From NCBI GenBank assembly GCA_016720075.1, contig JADJXW010000012.1, positions 1-23,572 on the forward strand: a DNA stretch of 23,572 nt, given 5' to 3'. Positions 1 through 9,653 of the stretch are shown piece by piece. The translations under genes and the position numbers were made by a program. The notes below the pieces were generated by a model. The model did not search any database. It saw nothing but the letters and a program-made list of their open reading frames with translations, and was not told where the DNA came from. Source of the DNA: Pseudomonadota bacterium. GTDB lineage: Bacteria > Pseudomonadota > Gammaproteobacteria > Steroidobacterales > Steroidobacteraceae. The stretch's first letter is position 1. Each line of letters starts with the position of its first letter.

Positions 1-378
1 GATCTCGCTGCGTTGCCGGGCGGCGCGGCCACGCACCTGCAGTCTCAGCCCCGAAGCGGCTGCCATGGATGAAACCCTCCGCGGTCCTCATCAACACCGC
101 GCCCGGGCCGGTGGTGGATGAAGCGGCGCTGATCAGGGCGCTCCAGGCGGCGTGCATCGCCGGCGCAGGCCTCGATATCTATGAAGCCGAGCCAAGGTGC
201 ATCCGGGCCTGCCTGTCGCTCGACAACGTGGTGCCGCTGCCACCTGGGCAGCGCCACGCGAAAACCCGCACCGACATGGGCATGCGGGTGGCGCGGAACC
301 TGGAAGCCTTCTTCCTTTGGCCCGGCCACTGCACGCCCGGCGTCGGTGGCCACAAGCAACCACGCCATGCGGGAATAG
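1..378 (+). CDS. D-2-hydroxyacid dehydrogenase (glyoxylate/hydroxypyruvate reductase type), C-terminal part
   Basis: Only the C-terminal third is in the window; the gene enters from the left edge. The family is NAD(P)H-dependent D-isomer 2-hydroxyacid dehydrogenases, which reduce glyoxylate or hydroxypyruvate to glycolate or D-glycerate in the cytosol. Visible signatures are MKPSAVLINTAPGPVVDEAA (the NAD-domain segment, normally ending in NTARG), AGLDIYEAEP (the catalytic Glu segment) and LDNVV, followed by a motif resembling PHLGSATRETR that carries the catalytic His, then TDMGMRVARNLEAFF, the usual C-terminal helix. Frame changes are needed near 44, 67, 195-200 and 240-265. The exact stop is unclear because the last codons are scrambled; TAG at 376-378 is the first convincing end. 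The glycerate kinase behind it fits a hydroxypyruvate to glycerate to 3-phosphoglycerate route. GhrA-like versus GhrB-like cannot be decided from this fragment. Confidence 0.78.
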
Positions 379-1234
379 ATCGGCCGGTACCTGCGCGAGG
401 AGAAGCTTCCGGGGGCTGCCGGCACACCATCGAGTCCGCGCTGCCGCTGCAGGAACGCTGGCCACGCGCATCCGGCAGCGCGACGGCCTGGTGGTCATCG
501 GCCTGTGCGGCGCTGGGGCGGCAGCAAATCCACCACGCATCAAGCCGTGCTGGCGGAGCTGCTGAACCGCGACGAACTGCCCACCGCGGCAGTGTCCATC
601 GACGACTTTTACCTGCCGCATGCCGAGCGCCAGCTCGCGCACCGTGCGTCCACGCTGCTGGCCGCCCCGCGGCGTGCCCGGCACCCATGACGTGGGCTGG
701 CAGGCGGTGATCGACTCGCTGGCCGGTGCCGGCGGCACGCAAAATTGCCGGTGTTCGACAAGGCCATCGATGACCGCAGGCCGCGCAGCCCAGTGGCGCA
801 CGGTCGAGGGCCATTGCAGGCCGTGATCCGCCAGGCTGGTGTGTCGGGGCGAAACCCGGAGTCAGCAGCGCGGCTGGCCGCGCCGGTCAGCGCGCTGGAG
901 ACGCGACGAGGACGCGCGGGCCGCTGGCATGACCGTATGAACGGAGCGCCCTGCAGGGGCGCTATGCGGCACTGTTCGCGCCTGTCCCGCTGGTGCTGCT
1001 GGCCGCCCCTCGTTCGAAGTGGTGCTGGCCTGGCGCACGGAACGGGCACTGAAGCTGCGCGAACGCCTGGCGCGCGAGGGGCAGCGACGGCTCGCGGAGT
1101 GATGGGCGATGCGGCGTCGCCCGCTTCACCAGCCACTACGAGCGCATCACCCGGCATATCCTCGCCAGATGCCCGGCGCGCGCCAATCATCTCATTGCCT
1201 CGATGCCGCCCGGCACGCGCGATTGCTGCGCTGA
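367..1234 (+). CDS. D-glycerate 3-kinase (P-loop kinase), multiply frameshifted
   Basis: Stitched from several frames this reads as the plant GLYK/bacterial kinase type that phosphorylates D-glycerate to 3-phosphoglycerate in the cytosol. Pieces in order: IGRYLREEKLPG and RHTIESALPLQER at the N terminus; RQRDGLVVIGLCGA leading to SKSTTHQAVLAELLNR (Walker A, damaged by a probable missing base near 520-530); AVSIDDFYLPHAERQLA (Walker B-like Asp pair); GVPGTHDV; LPVFDKAIDDR; RYAALF; SFEVVLAWR; and a C-terminal THYERITRHIL-like segment ending in LDAARHARLLR before TGA 1232-1234. ATG 367 is a plausible start, but a TAG three codons later must then be an error. At least eight indels are implied in under 900 bases, the highest density in the window. 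Sitting directly behind a hydroxypyruvate-reductase-like gene supports the glycerate assignment. It converges on ppa. Confidence 0.72.
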
Positions 1235-1721
1235 TCAGGTCGCGCGCCTGGCGGCATCGCCCCAGCCCAGCACCTTCACCCGCTTGCGGGTTCCGGGTCG
1301 CTACAAGTGATCGGAGTGCTGGATCTGCATCACCGTGATATCCGGCGAGTCAGGTGGTGTGCACATGTTCGTAGGGGCGCGAGCTTCGGCACCGGCACGG
1401 CGATGATCTTTCATCGCCGCCCGCCTCGTCACTGCATCTTCAGCACGCCCACGGGTCGCACGCCCGGCTACGCGCCCGGCGTCAGCCCGCGCTGGTTGGC
1501 GATGACCACGTCGCGGGGGTCGCCGTCATCGGACAGCGTGTGCGGGATGAAGCCGTAGTTGCCCGGGTAGCGCATGGCCGTATACGGGAAACGATCCACC
1601 ATCGGCGCGCCCGAGGGCTTGTGGATCGTACTTGATGGGTTCACCGCCAACGGGCACCTCGACCACGACATTGACCTCGTGCGGCGGGTTTTTTTCCGAT
1701 GGGCAGGTGTTCCAGGTTCAT
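1180..1721 (-). CDS. ppa: Inorganic pyrophosphatase, frameshifted
   Basis: Family I soluble pyrophosphatase, hydrolysing PPi to two phosphates in the cytosol with Mg2+. Starting at the ATG ending at 1721, it reads MNLEHLPIGKKPARRVNVVV and then an EVPVGGEPIKYD-like segment. The frame moves near 1620 to MVDRFPYTAMRYPGNYGFIP, then HTLSDDGDPRDVVI, which contains the DGDPxD metal/PPi-binding signature. After breaks near 1465 and 1440 it continues through RPVGVLKMQ, KIIAVPVPKL and GKRVKVLGWGDA-like sequence to a helical C terminus around 1180-1200. About 180 codons, normal for bacterial Ppa. The essential-type gene is broken in the same way as its neighbours, which argues for sequencing indels rather than loss of function. 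The stop cannot be fixed: two frames offer stops at about 1180-1190. The 3' end overlaps or abuts the convergent glycerate kinase end at 1234. Confidence 0.85.
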
Positions 1722-1771
1722 GCGGGCTCCGTAGGGGAAAAGCGTTTGAACGACTATAAGGCATCCGCATC

Positions 1772-2484
<713 letters not shown>

Positions 2485-2488
<4 letters not shown>

Positions 2489-4858
2489 GCTGGCAGCTCA
2501 AGCTCGATCGCAAGCTGCTGCGCGATCTCATGCGCATGAAGATGCAGCTGGCGGCCGTGGGCGGCGTGCTGGCCCTGCGGCATCGTGCTGTGGGTGATGG
2601 CCAATGGCATGTACGACTCGCTGCAGCAGGCGCGCGACACCTACTACGAAGACCAGCACATGGCCGAGATGGCCGCCGGCGTCGTGCGCGCCCGCTCGCG
2701 CTCGCCACGCGCCCTGGCGGCGGTGCCTGGCGTGCGCGAACTGGGAAGCGCGCGTCGCCGGCGTTGGCCTGCTGGACCTTGCCGGCCGTGATCAACCGGT
2801 GTCGGCGCTGATGGTGTCGCTGCCGCCGGACCGCGCGCCGCGGGTGAACCGCATCGTGATGCGCGCGGGTCGATTGCCCGATCCCACGCGCCCGGGCGAG
2901 GTGCTGGTCAACAGAAGCCTTCGCCGAAACCAACGGCATTGCGGTGGGCACTTCGCTCGGCGCCATCATCTACGGCAAGCGCCGCGAAGGTGCAGGTGGT
3001 GGGCATCGCCAGCTCCCCGAGTTCGTGTTCGCCGTGGCGCCCGGCGCGATGCTGCCCGAGCCGGAACGCTTCGGCATCGTGTGGATGGACCGTGAATCCC
3101 TCGCGCGCGCCTTCGATCGGGACGGCGCCTTCAACGAAGTGGTGATGCGGCTCGACCCGGGCGCGAACTTCCAGGCCGTGGCCGCGCGGGTCGATCGCCT
3201 GCTGGCACGCCACGGGGGACGCGGCGCCTATGGCCGCGACCGGATGCTGTCGGCGCAGTTCATGGCCGATGAACTGACCTCGCTGCGCACGATGGCTTCC
3301 ATCCTGCCGCCGTTCTTCCTGGTGGTGGCGGCATTCCTGCTGAATGTCTCGCTGTCGCGGCTGGTGGCCACCGAACGCTCGAACATCGGCCTGCTGAAAT
3401 CCTTCGGCTACGGCAATGGCGCCATCGCGATGCATTACGCCAAGTTCGCGCTGGTTTTCGGATTCATCGGCGCGATCACGGGCATGGCCGGTGGATGGCT
3501 GGTGGGTAATTACGTCGGCGGCATCTATGCCACGGTCTACCAGATTCCCGGACTGCACTTCGATGCCGGTCCCGGCGTGTACCTGAGTTCGCTGGCCATC
3601 GCGCTGCTGGCCGCGCTGGCCGGCGCGACCCAGGCGGTGTGGCGCGCCACGCGCCTGGCGCCCGCCGCGGCGCTGGCGCCGCCTGCCCCCACTGCCTTCG
3701 GCCGCCTCGGCGCCGCGGCGGAGCGGCTGGCTTCGAAGCTCGACGGCAAGACGCGCATGGTGGCGCGGCGCATCCTGCGCTTTCCGCGCCGTTCGGCCAC
3801 CACGGTGGCCGGCATCGCGCTGGCGATGGGCCTGATGGTCACGACGCAGCACTTCCCGCTGGCGATGAACCGCATCATTGAAGTCACCTTCGAAATGGCA
3901 CATCGCGAGGATGTGATGGTGTCGTTCTCCGAGGCCGCGGACGACCATATCCTCGATCAGATCGCCCGCATGCCGGGCGTGCTCAGCGTGGAACCCGTGC
4001 GCAGCACCGATGTGATCTTCGAGTTCGGCAGCCGCTCACGGCGTAACGCGCTGGGGCGTTCCCGCCAGCGTGGCCCTGAACCGCACGCTGGACGAAAACC
4101 TGCAGCAGGTCTTTCCGCGCCCGGATGGGCTCACGCTGGCGGTGAACCTCGCCGACAAGCTCGGCGTGGTGCCGGGCGACACGGTGCGCGTGCAGGCCAC
4201 CGACGGCCATCGTGCCAGCGCGCTGCTGCCGGTGGTGGCCATCGTGAAGCCCTATCTGGCGGGGTCCGCCTACCTGGAAATAGAAGCACTGGGCCGCTTG
4301 CTGCGCGAACCCGGCCGCGTCACCGCGGCCTATCTGCTGTTCGACAGCCGCTATCGGCCGCAGTTCAGCGCCCGGGCCAAGGAGCTGCCACGCATCGTCG
4401 CGGTGAGTTTCAAGGACAACGCCCGCGCCTCGATGACGAAACTGCTCAGCCAGGGCAGCGGGTTCTTCTCGGCCCTGTTCGTGGTGTTCTCCTCGCTGAT
4501 GGCCGCCGGCGTTGCCTTCTCCGCCGCGCGCGTCACGCTGGCCGAACAGGAGCGGGACCTGGCCACCCTGCGGGTGCTGGGCTTTGGCCGTCGCGAGGCC
4601 TCCTATGTGCTGGTGGCGGCGCTGGGCGCGCTGATGCTGGTGGCCCTGCCCATTGGCGCTGCAATCGGCGTCTTCATGTCGCGCTGGCTTATGTCGAAGT
4701 TCGAAACCGATCTGTTCACTTTTCCGTATGTCACCAACGCCGCGGCCTATGCGCGCCCCGCCCTGTTCGTGACCTTCGCCGTGCTGGTCGCGACGCTGCT
4801 GGTGCGACGGGGCGTGGATCGACTGGATCTCGTGGGCGTGCTCAAATCGAGGGACTGA
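2485..4858 (+). CDS. ABC transporter permease with two FtsX domains
   Basis: Inner-membrane permease of about 791 residues. It starts with GTG 2485 (MSWQLKLDRKLLRDL) and has an N-terminal membrane helix (LAAVGG..., then IVLWVMANG). A large periplasmic domain follows, then an FtsX block of three helices (LPPFFLVVAAFLLNVSLS; FALVFGFIGAITGMAGGWLV; YLSSLAIALLAALAGATQ), another helix (TTVAGIALAMGLMVT), a second periplasmic domain, and a C-terminal FtsX block (FFSALFVVFSSLMAAGVAFS; LVAALGALMLVALPIGAAIG; ALFVTFAVLVATLLV). The C-terminal LVGVLKSRD resembles the usual end of this family. Breaks lie near 2574, 2690-2750, 2915, 2990-3015 and 4050; 3015-4050 and 4070-4858 are clean. The duplicated-FtsX architecture is that of putative lipid, lipoprotein or peptide exporters rather than single-domain MacB. 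The TGA stop (4856-4858) shares its A with the ATG of the adaptor gene. Confidence 0.88.
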
Positions 4859-6025
4859 TGGTCACCGAAGAATTCAAGACCCGACGCCGCCGCGTGCGCC
4901 TGATCTGGGGCATCGCCGTGCTGGTGCTGTCCGCGCTGGTCATCTGGGGACTGCTGCCCCGGCCGATCGAAACGGACTTCGCCACGGCGGACCGGGGCGC
5001 CGTGCGCGTCGAACTGGTGGATGAAGGCCGCACGCGCATGCACGACACCTACGTGATCTCGGCGCCCATCTCAGGGCGCGTGCTGCGAGTGGATGTGGAG
5101 CCGGGCGATAGCCGTCGCCGCGGGCGCGGTGATCGCGCGCATGACACGCGCCGCGGCCGGCTTCCCTCGATACCCGCACCGATCTTTCCGCCCGGGCCGC
5201 GGTGGATGCTGCCGCCGCGCAGCTGCGCTCGGCGAAACGGCCCTCGACCTGGCGAGGAGCGAACACGATCGCACCCGCCTGCTCGCGCAACAGAAGCTGG
5301 TCTCCACCGCCGCGGTGGAGACCAGCCAGGCGCGCCTCGACGCCGCGCAGGCCGCGCGCGATGCGTCGCAGGCGGAACTGGCGCGCGCGCGCAGCGCGCT
5401 GCAGCCCGCCGATCGCACGGTGGCAGGATCCGTGGTGGTGCGCGCTCCGGTGGCGGGCAGCGTGCTGCGCGTGCCGCAGAAAAGCGAAAACGTGGTGCCA
5501 GCGGGTTCGCCACTGCTGGAGATCGGCGATGCCTCGCATGTCGAGGTGGTTGCCGAGTTCCTGTCGCAGGACGCGGTGCGCATGCGCCCCGGCCAGCGCG
5601 CCTTCATCGAGAACTGGGGAGGTGCGCCGCTGGCCGCCACGGTGGAACGCGTGGAGCCCGTGGCAAGGATGAAGGTCTCAGCACTGGGCGTGGAGGAGCA
5701 GCGAACCAATGTCATCCTGCAGTTCGAGGATCGCCAGGCTGCAAAGACACTGGGCCATGACTATCGCGTCGACGCGCGAGTGGTGGTGGAAGAACAGCCC
5801 GATGCGGTCCGGTTGCCTCTGGGGGCGATGTTCCGCCATGGCGAGGGCTGGGCCACCTACCGGGTAGTCGATGGCCGGGCCTTGCTCACGCCGCTGACTA
5901 CCGGCATCGCCGACGAGAATCACCGCGTCGTCACCGACGGCGTGAATGCAGGGGACACCGTTGTGCTGTTTCCTGGCAATGCCGTCACCGACGGCCAGCG
6001 CGTGATCCAGCGCCAGACAAAATAA
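4858..6025 (+). CDS. HlyD/MacA-family periplasmic adaptor subunit
   Basis: Membrane-fusion protein of about 389 residues. It starts at ATG 4858, overlapping the permease stop (TGATG). A short basic cytoplasmic tail precedes one membrane anchor (IWGIAVLVLSALVIWGLLP, roughly residues 17-36). The first lipoyl half follows (VISAPISGRVLRVDVEPGD), then a heptad-rich Ala/Arg/Glu helical hairpin (about residues 110-190, containing LDLARSEHDRTRLLAQQKLV), the second lipoyl half (VVRAPVAGSVLRVP) and the beta-barrel region, ending VTDGQRVIQRQTK. The frame is disturbed between about 5110 and 5250; 5250-6025 is clean. With the ATPase and two-FtsX permease it makes a MacAB/DevBCA-like tripartite exporter that would need an outer-membrane TolC; none is seen here. 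Substrate unknown. Confidence 0.88.
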
Positions 6026-6051
6026 AGCGAAGGGACCAAAGGGGGAACTCG

Positions 6052-8332
6052 ATGCGCCTGATGACTGCAATGTCCATGGTGTTGCTGACGCTGCCCGGCT
6101 GGGCGGGCGCAGCAGCCGCTCCTCCCGCTCCGCCGCCCCTGTCGGCAGCGCCGCCCGCATTCACCGCCGCCCAGGTCGAAGCCGGCCGCACGCTCTACTC
6201 GCGCCAGTGCGCCGCCTGCCATGGCGCGGCGCAGGAAGGTGGCGAGGCGGGCCCAGCGCTGCGTGGCACTGCGTTCCTGGCCAAGTGGGGCCCGAAGCCC
6301 TGGCAGGACCTGTACGAACAGACCCGACGCACCATGCCGGTCACTCAGCCCGCGGGGCTCGCGCGCTCGCAGTACGAAGACCTCGTGGCGCTGATCCTGT
6401 CGGTGAATGGCCAGGCGCCCGGCGCCACGCGACTGTCAGCAGGCGATGTGCGCCCCTCCCGCGCGCCCGATCTGCCGGCGCCGGACACCGAGTGGCTGCA
6501 TCATCGGGGCGATGCGGGCAGCATGAACTACTCGCCGCTGGCGCAGATCAACCGTGACAACCTCACGCGGCTGCGCGTGGCGTGGCGGTGGAAATCCCAC
6601 AACTTCGGCTCCAGCATCTATCCGAACCTGGAGGTCACGCCACTGATGGCCAATGGCGTCATCTACGCCACCGCGGGTGCCTCGCGCAGCGTGGTGGCCA
6701 TCGATGCGCGCACCGGTGAGACGCTGTGGATGTACCGCCTCGACGAAGGCGCGCGCGGCGAGATCGCGCCGCGCAAGGGCCCTGGCCGCGGGCTTGCGCT
6801 GTGGCGCCGCGATGGCCGCGACACGCTGTTCATGATCACCCCGGGCTACCAGCTCGTGGCGCTGGATGCCGCGACGGGCAGGCCTGTCGCGGGTTTCGGC
6901 AAGGACGGCATCCTCGACCTGAAGCTGGCCGCCGATCCGCCGCTCGATCCGGACAAGACGCCAATCGGGTCCAGCTCCCCGCCCGTGGTGGTGGGCGATG
7001 TGGTGATCGTGGGCTCGGCATTCGCCGCCGGCGCCGCACCGCCGCGCAAGGAAATGCCCAAGGGCAACGTGATGGCCTTCGACGCGCGCACGGGCAAGCG
7101 CCTGTGGGTGTTCCACACGATCGCACGCGCGAACGAGGTGGGCGGCGACACCTGGACCGACGAGGCGCGCGAGTACACCGGCAACACCGGCGTGTGGGCG
7201 CCCTTCAGCGCCGATGCCGAACGCGGCCTGGTTTACCTGCCGGTGGAAGGGGCCACAGGGGATTTCTACGGCGGACATCGCCCGGGCAACAACCTGTTCA
7301 CCAGCAGCCTGGTGTGCGTGGACGCGCGCACCGGCGAACGCCGCTGGCACTTCCAGCTGGTCCACCACGACATCTGGGATTACGACACTCCGGCCGCGCC
7401 GGTGCTGCTCGACATCACCGTGAAGGGCAAGCGCATTCCCGCGGTGGCGCAGGTGAGCAAGCAGGGACTCACGTACGTGTTCGACCGCGTCAGCGGCGTG
7501 CCGGTGTGGCCCATCGTCGAGCGGCCCGTGCCGCAGAGCGATGTGCCGGGCGAGGTCACCTCACCGACGCAGCCGATTCCCACTCTGCCGGAACCCTTCG
7601 AGCGTCTGGGCGTGAGCGAGGCCGACCTCAACAACCTCACGCCCGAGATCCTGGCCGAAGCCAAGCGCCTGGTGGCGCGCTATCGCATGGGGCCGCTGTA
7701 CACCCCGCCGTCACTGATCACCGAGACCAACGCCGGCACGCTGCAGGTGCCCGGATCGCAGGGGTGGCTCGAACTGGCAGGGCGCCGTGGCCGATCCGGA
7801 AACCGGCATCCTGTATGTGTCGTCCACTTCCACCATCACCACGATGCAGCTGGCCAGCGATCCGGCGCGCTCCAACATGCGCTACATCCTCGCGGGCAGT
7901 CGCATCGCAGGGCCATTCGGGCTGCCGCTGGCGCGCCCACCCTGGGGCACGATCGTGGCGACCGACCTGAATACGGGCAAGAAGCTCTGGACCGTCGCCA
8001 ATGGCGACACGCCCGAGTGGGTCAGCAAGCACGAGAAGCTCAGGGGCATGGTGATTCCGCGAACCGGCCATGACGATCGCGCGGGTCTGCTGGTGACCAA
8101 ATCGCTGCTGTTCGCCGGCGAAGGCGCCGGCATGTTCGTCGCCAGCGAAGGCGGCAACATGTTCCGCGCGCACGACAAGCGCACCGGTGAGATTCTCTGG
8201 GAGATGGACCTGGGCCTTAGGCAGACCGGACTGCCGATGAGCTACGCCATCGGCGGCAAGCAGTACATCCTGGTGCCTGCGGGATCGCCCGGCAACGCCG
8301 GCGAGTTCATCGCGCTGGCGCTGGCGGACTGA
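6052..8332 (+). CDS. Secreted cytochrome c-PQQ-dependent dehydrogenase (quinohaemoprotein)
   Basis: Periplasmic enzyme of about 760 residues. The signal peptide is MRLMTAMSMVLLTLPGWAGA. A class I cytochrome c domain follows (haem site CAACH near residue 51, with a candidate axial Met in RRTMPVTQPAG), then an eight-bladed PQQ propeller starting at EWLHHRGDAGSMNYSPL. Typical landmarks are GETLWMYRLDEG, NTGVWAPFS, HHDIWDYDTPAAPVLLDI and VAQVSKQGLTYVFDR. The Asp and Lys in the last two resemble the catalytic Asp and PQQ-contacting Lys of membrane glucose dehydrogenase. No adjacent-Cys pair of the methanol dehydrogenase kind is seen. One extra G in the GGGG at 7761-7764 breaks the frame; downstream continues from WQGAVADPETGILYVSS to ALALAD and TGA 8330-8332. 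A strong ribosome site (AAGGGGGAACTCG) precedes ATG 6052. It lies 26 bases after the adaptor gene, so co-transcription with the exporter is likely. Substrate unknown; probably a sugar or alcohol. Confidence 0.9.
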
Positions 8333-8338
8333 ACGCTC

Positions 8339-8362
8339 CCGGGCGCGTCAGCGCGCGCCCGG
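8339..8362. terminator. Hairpin between convergent genes (probable bidirectional terminator)
   Basis: Perfect 9-bp inverted repeat CCGGGCGCG/CGCGCCCGG with loop TCAGCG. It lies between the stop of the cytochrome c-PQQ dehydrogenase (8332) and the convergent sorbosone-type gene. The stop codon of the minus-strand gene (8348-8350) sits in the loop. There is no T-run on either strand, so intrinsic termination is not proven; it may act as an RNA 3'-end stabiliser. Confidence 0.55.
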
Positions 8363-9574
8363 TGAGATGCGCAGGATGGCGCCCTTGGGCTCATCCGTCG
8401 CCACGTAGAGCATGCCATCGGGGCCCTGCTTCACGTCGCGGATGCGCTGGTGCAGTTCGCCCAGCAGCGATTCGCGGCGCAGTTCCTCGAGCCTGTCGTT
8501 GAGCAGGATGCGATCCAGCCGTCCGGTGCCGGGCACCTCGCCGTATCTGACGCCACCCACGAAGAGGTCACCCTTCCATTTCGGCAGCGCATCGCCGGTA
8601 TAGAAGGTGAGGCCCGATACCGAAATGGCTGGCATCCAGTACAGCAGCGGTGGCTCGAACCCGGCATGCGTGGGCTCGCTGACCTTGGCCTGCCACGGAC
8701 CGGGATAGGTGCGGCCAAGGCTCACCAGCGGCCAGCCGTAGTTGCGGCCGGGCTTGAGCAGGTTGATCTCGTCGCCCCCGTTGGGGCCCATTTCCGACAG
8801 GTATACCGCGCCGGAAACCGGATGAACCGCCAGGCCCATCGAGCTGCGATGCCCCATCGTGTAGATCTCGGGCCGATAGCCTGCCTTGCCCACGAAGGGA
8901 TTGTCGGCAGGCACGGTGCCATCGTCCTTCAGGCGCATCACCTTGCCGCCCAATGACATCGGATCCTGCGCGGCCGCATCGGCCCCGGTGGCGATCCACA
9001 GCAGGTTGTCGGGCGTCATGGCGAGGCTCACTGCGCCGCGCAGGTTCTCGCCGACGAAGATGTCGCGCACATCCTGCAGCGCATTGCCCACGAGACGCGC
9101 GCGCGCCACGGCCACAGTGTGGCGAGTGGCGTCCAGCGGCTTGCTGTACGCGAAATAGATGAGCTGGTTCTGCGCGAAATTGCGGTGGACGATGAGGCTC
9201 ATGTAGCCGTGCACCGCGCCCAGCCCACCGGACTTGCCGGCGTACTTGGAGACGGGGCCGCCGGTTATCGGATTCGGATCAAGCTTGCCGCCGCGCAGCA
9301 CTCGAAGGCGGCCGGTGCGCTCGGTGAACAGCAGGTCACCATTGGGGAGGAAAGCCAGGCTGTAGGGATATTCGATATCACGTGCCAGCACGGTGACCCG
9401 GATGTCCTGGCCTTCACCGGTGCGCATGTCGAAGGGACCGGCAGGCAGCACCTGGTCGGCAAGGCCCGTGGGCGCGACAGGCACGCCGTTCGCGAACGGC
9501 ACCTTCTGCTGTGCCTGCGCGGACATCGTCAGCAACAACGCAGGCATGATCGCCAGCCGAATCGCGGTACGCAT
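8348..9574 (-). CDS. PQQ-dependent soluble sugar (glucose/sorbosone) dehydrogenase-like propeller protein
   Basis: Intact 408-codon gene, one of the two genes here without an indel. Signal peptide MRTAIRLAIMPALLLTMSAQAQ; the mature protein is periplasmic. Family landmarks of the six-bladed Gdh/sorbosone dehydrogenase fold are YPYSLAFLPNGDLLFTERTG, GLGAVHGYMSLIVHRNFAQN, IATGADAAAQDPMSLGGKV, MGHRSSMGLAVHPVSG, EMGPNGGDEINLLKPGRNYG and WMPAISVSGLTFYTGDALP. It ends QGPDGMLYVATDEPKGAILR. In soluble glucose dehydrogenase the equivalent first-blade His and the GxD and NYGW-type segments contact PQQ and Ca2+, so oxidation of an aldose or related sugar is the family expectation; the true substrate is unknown. 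A ribosome site (AAGGGGGTCACG) precedes the ATG ending at 9574. It diverges from the TPR gene across 79 bases and converges with the quinohaemoprotein. Confidence 0.88.
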   Translation of the reverse strand: MRTAIRLAIMPALLLTMSAQAQQKVPFANGVPVAPTGLADQVLPAGPFDMRTGEGQDIRVTVLARDIEYPYSLAFLPNGDLLFTERTGRLRVLRGGKLDPNPITGGPVSKYAGKSGGLGAVHGYMSLIVHRNFAQNQLIYFAYSKPLDATRHTVAVARARLVGNALQDVRDIFVGENLRGAVSLAMTPDNLLWIATGADAAAQDPMSLGGKVMRLKDDGTVPADNPFVGKAGYRPEIYTMGHRSSMGLAVHPVSGAVYLSEMGPNGGDEINLLKPGRNYGWPLVSLGRTYPGPWQAKVSEPTHAGFEPPLLYWMPAISVSGLTFYTGDALPKWKGDLFVGGVRYGEVPGTGRLDRILLNDRLEELRRESLLGELHQRIRDVKQGPDGMLYVATDEPKGAILRISPGAR

Positions 9575-9653
9575 CGTGACCCCCTTTTTTCTGGTGTTCT
9601 GCCGGACGTGCCGGTGGGGCGATGTTAGCCCAGTTCGGGTACAGTCCGATGTG

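Noticed and set aside
367..1721. Glycerate kinase and pyrophosphatase as pseudogenes
   Set aside because: They share the same indel pattern as all other genes and keep conserved motifs on both sides of each break; sequencing error explains them better.
1735..1771. TTGAAC/TATAAG as a promoter between ppa and the ABC genes
   Set aside because: The two hexamers are only about five bases apart, so they cannot form a -35/-10 pair.
2944..5760. A 938-codon open frame spanning permease and adaptor
   Set aside because: It switches from genuine permease sequence to nonsense after 4050 and re-enters the adaptor by chance; the permease stop and adaptor start overlap at 4856-4860.
6436..7368. Long minus-strand open frame opposite the PQQ dehydrogenase
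   Set aside because: High-G+C antisense shadow; no recognisable motifs, while the plus strand encodes a clear quinohaemoprotein.
7780..7850. His-rich stretch (HFHHHHD) suggesting a metal-binding site
   Set aside because: It occurs only after the frameshift at 7761-7764, in the wrong frame; the corrected frame reads ordinary propeller sequence.
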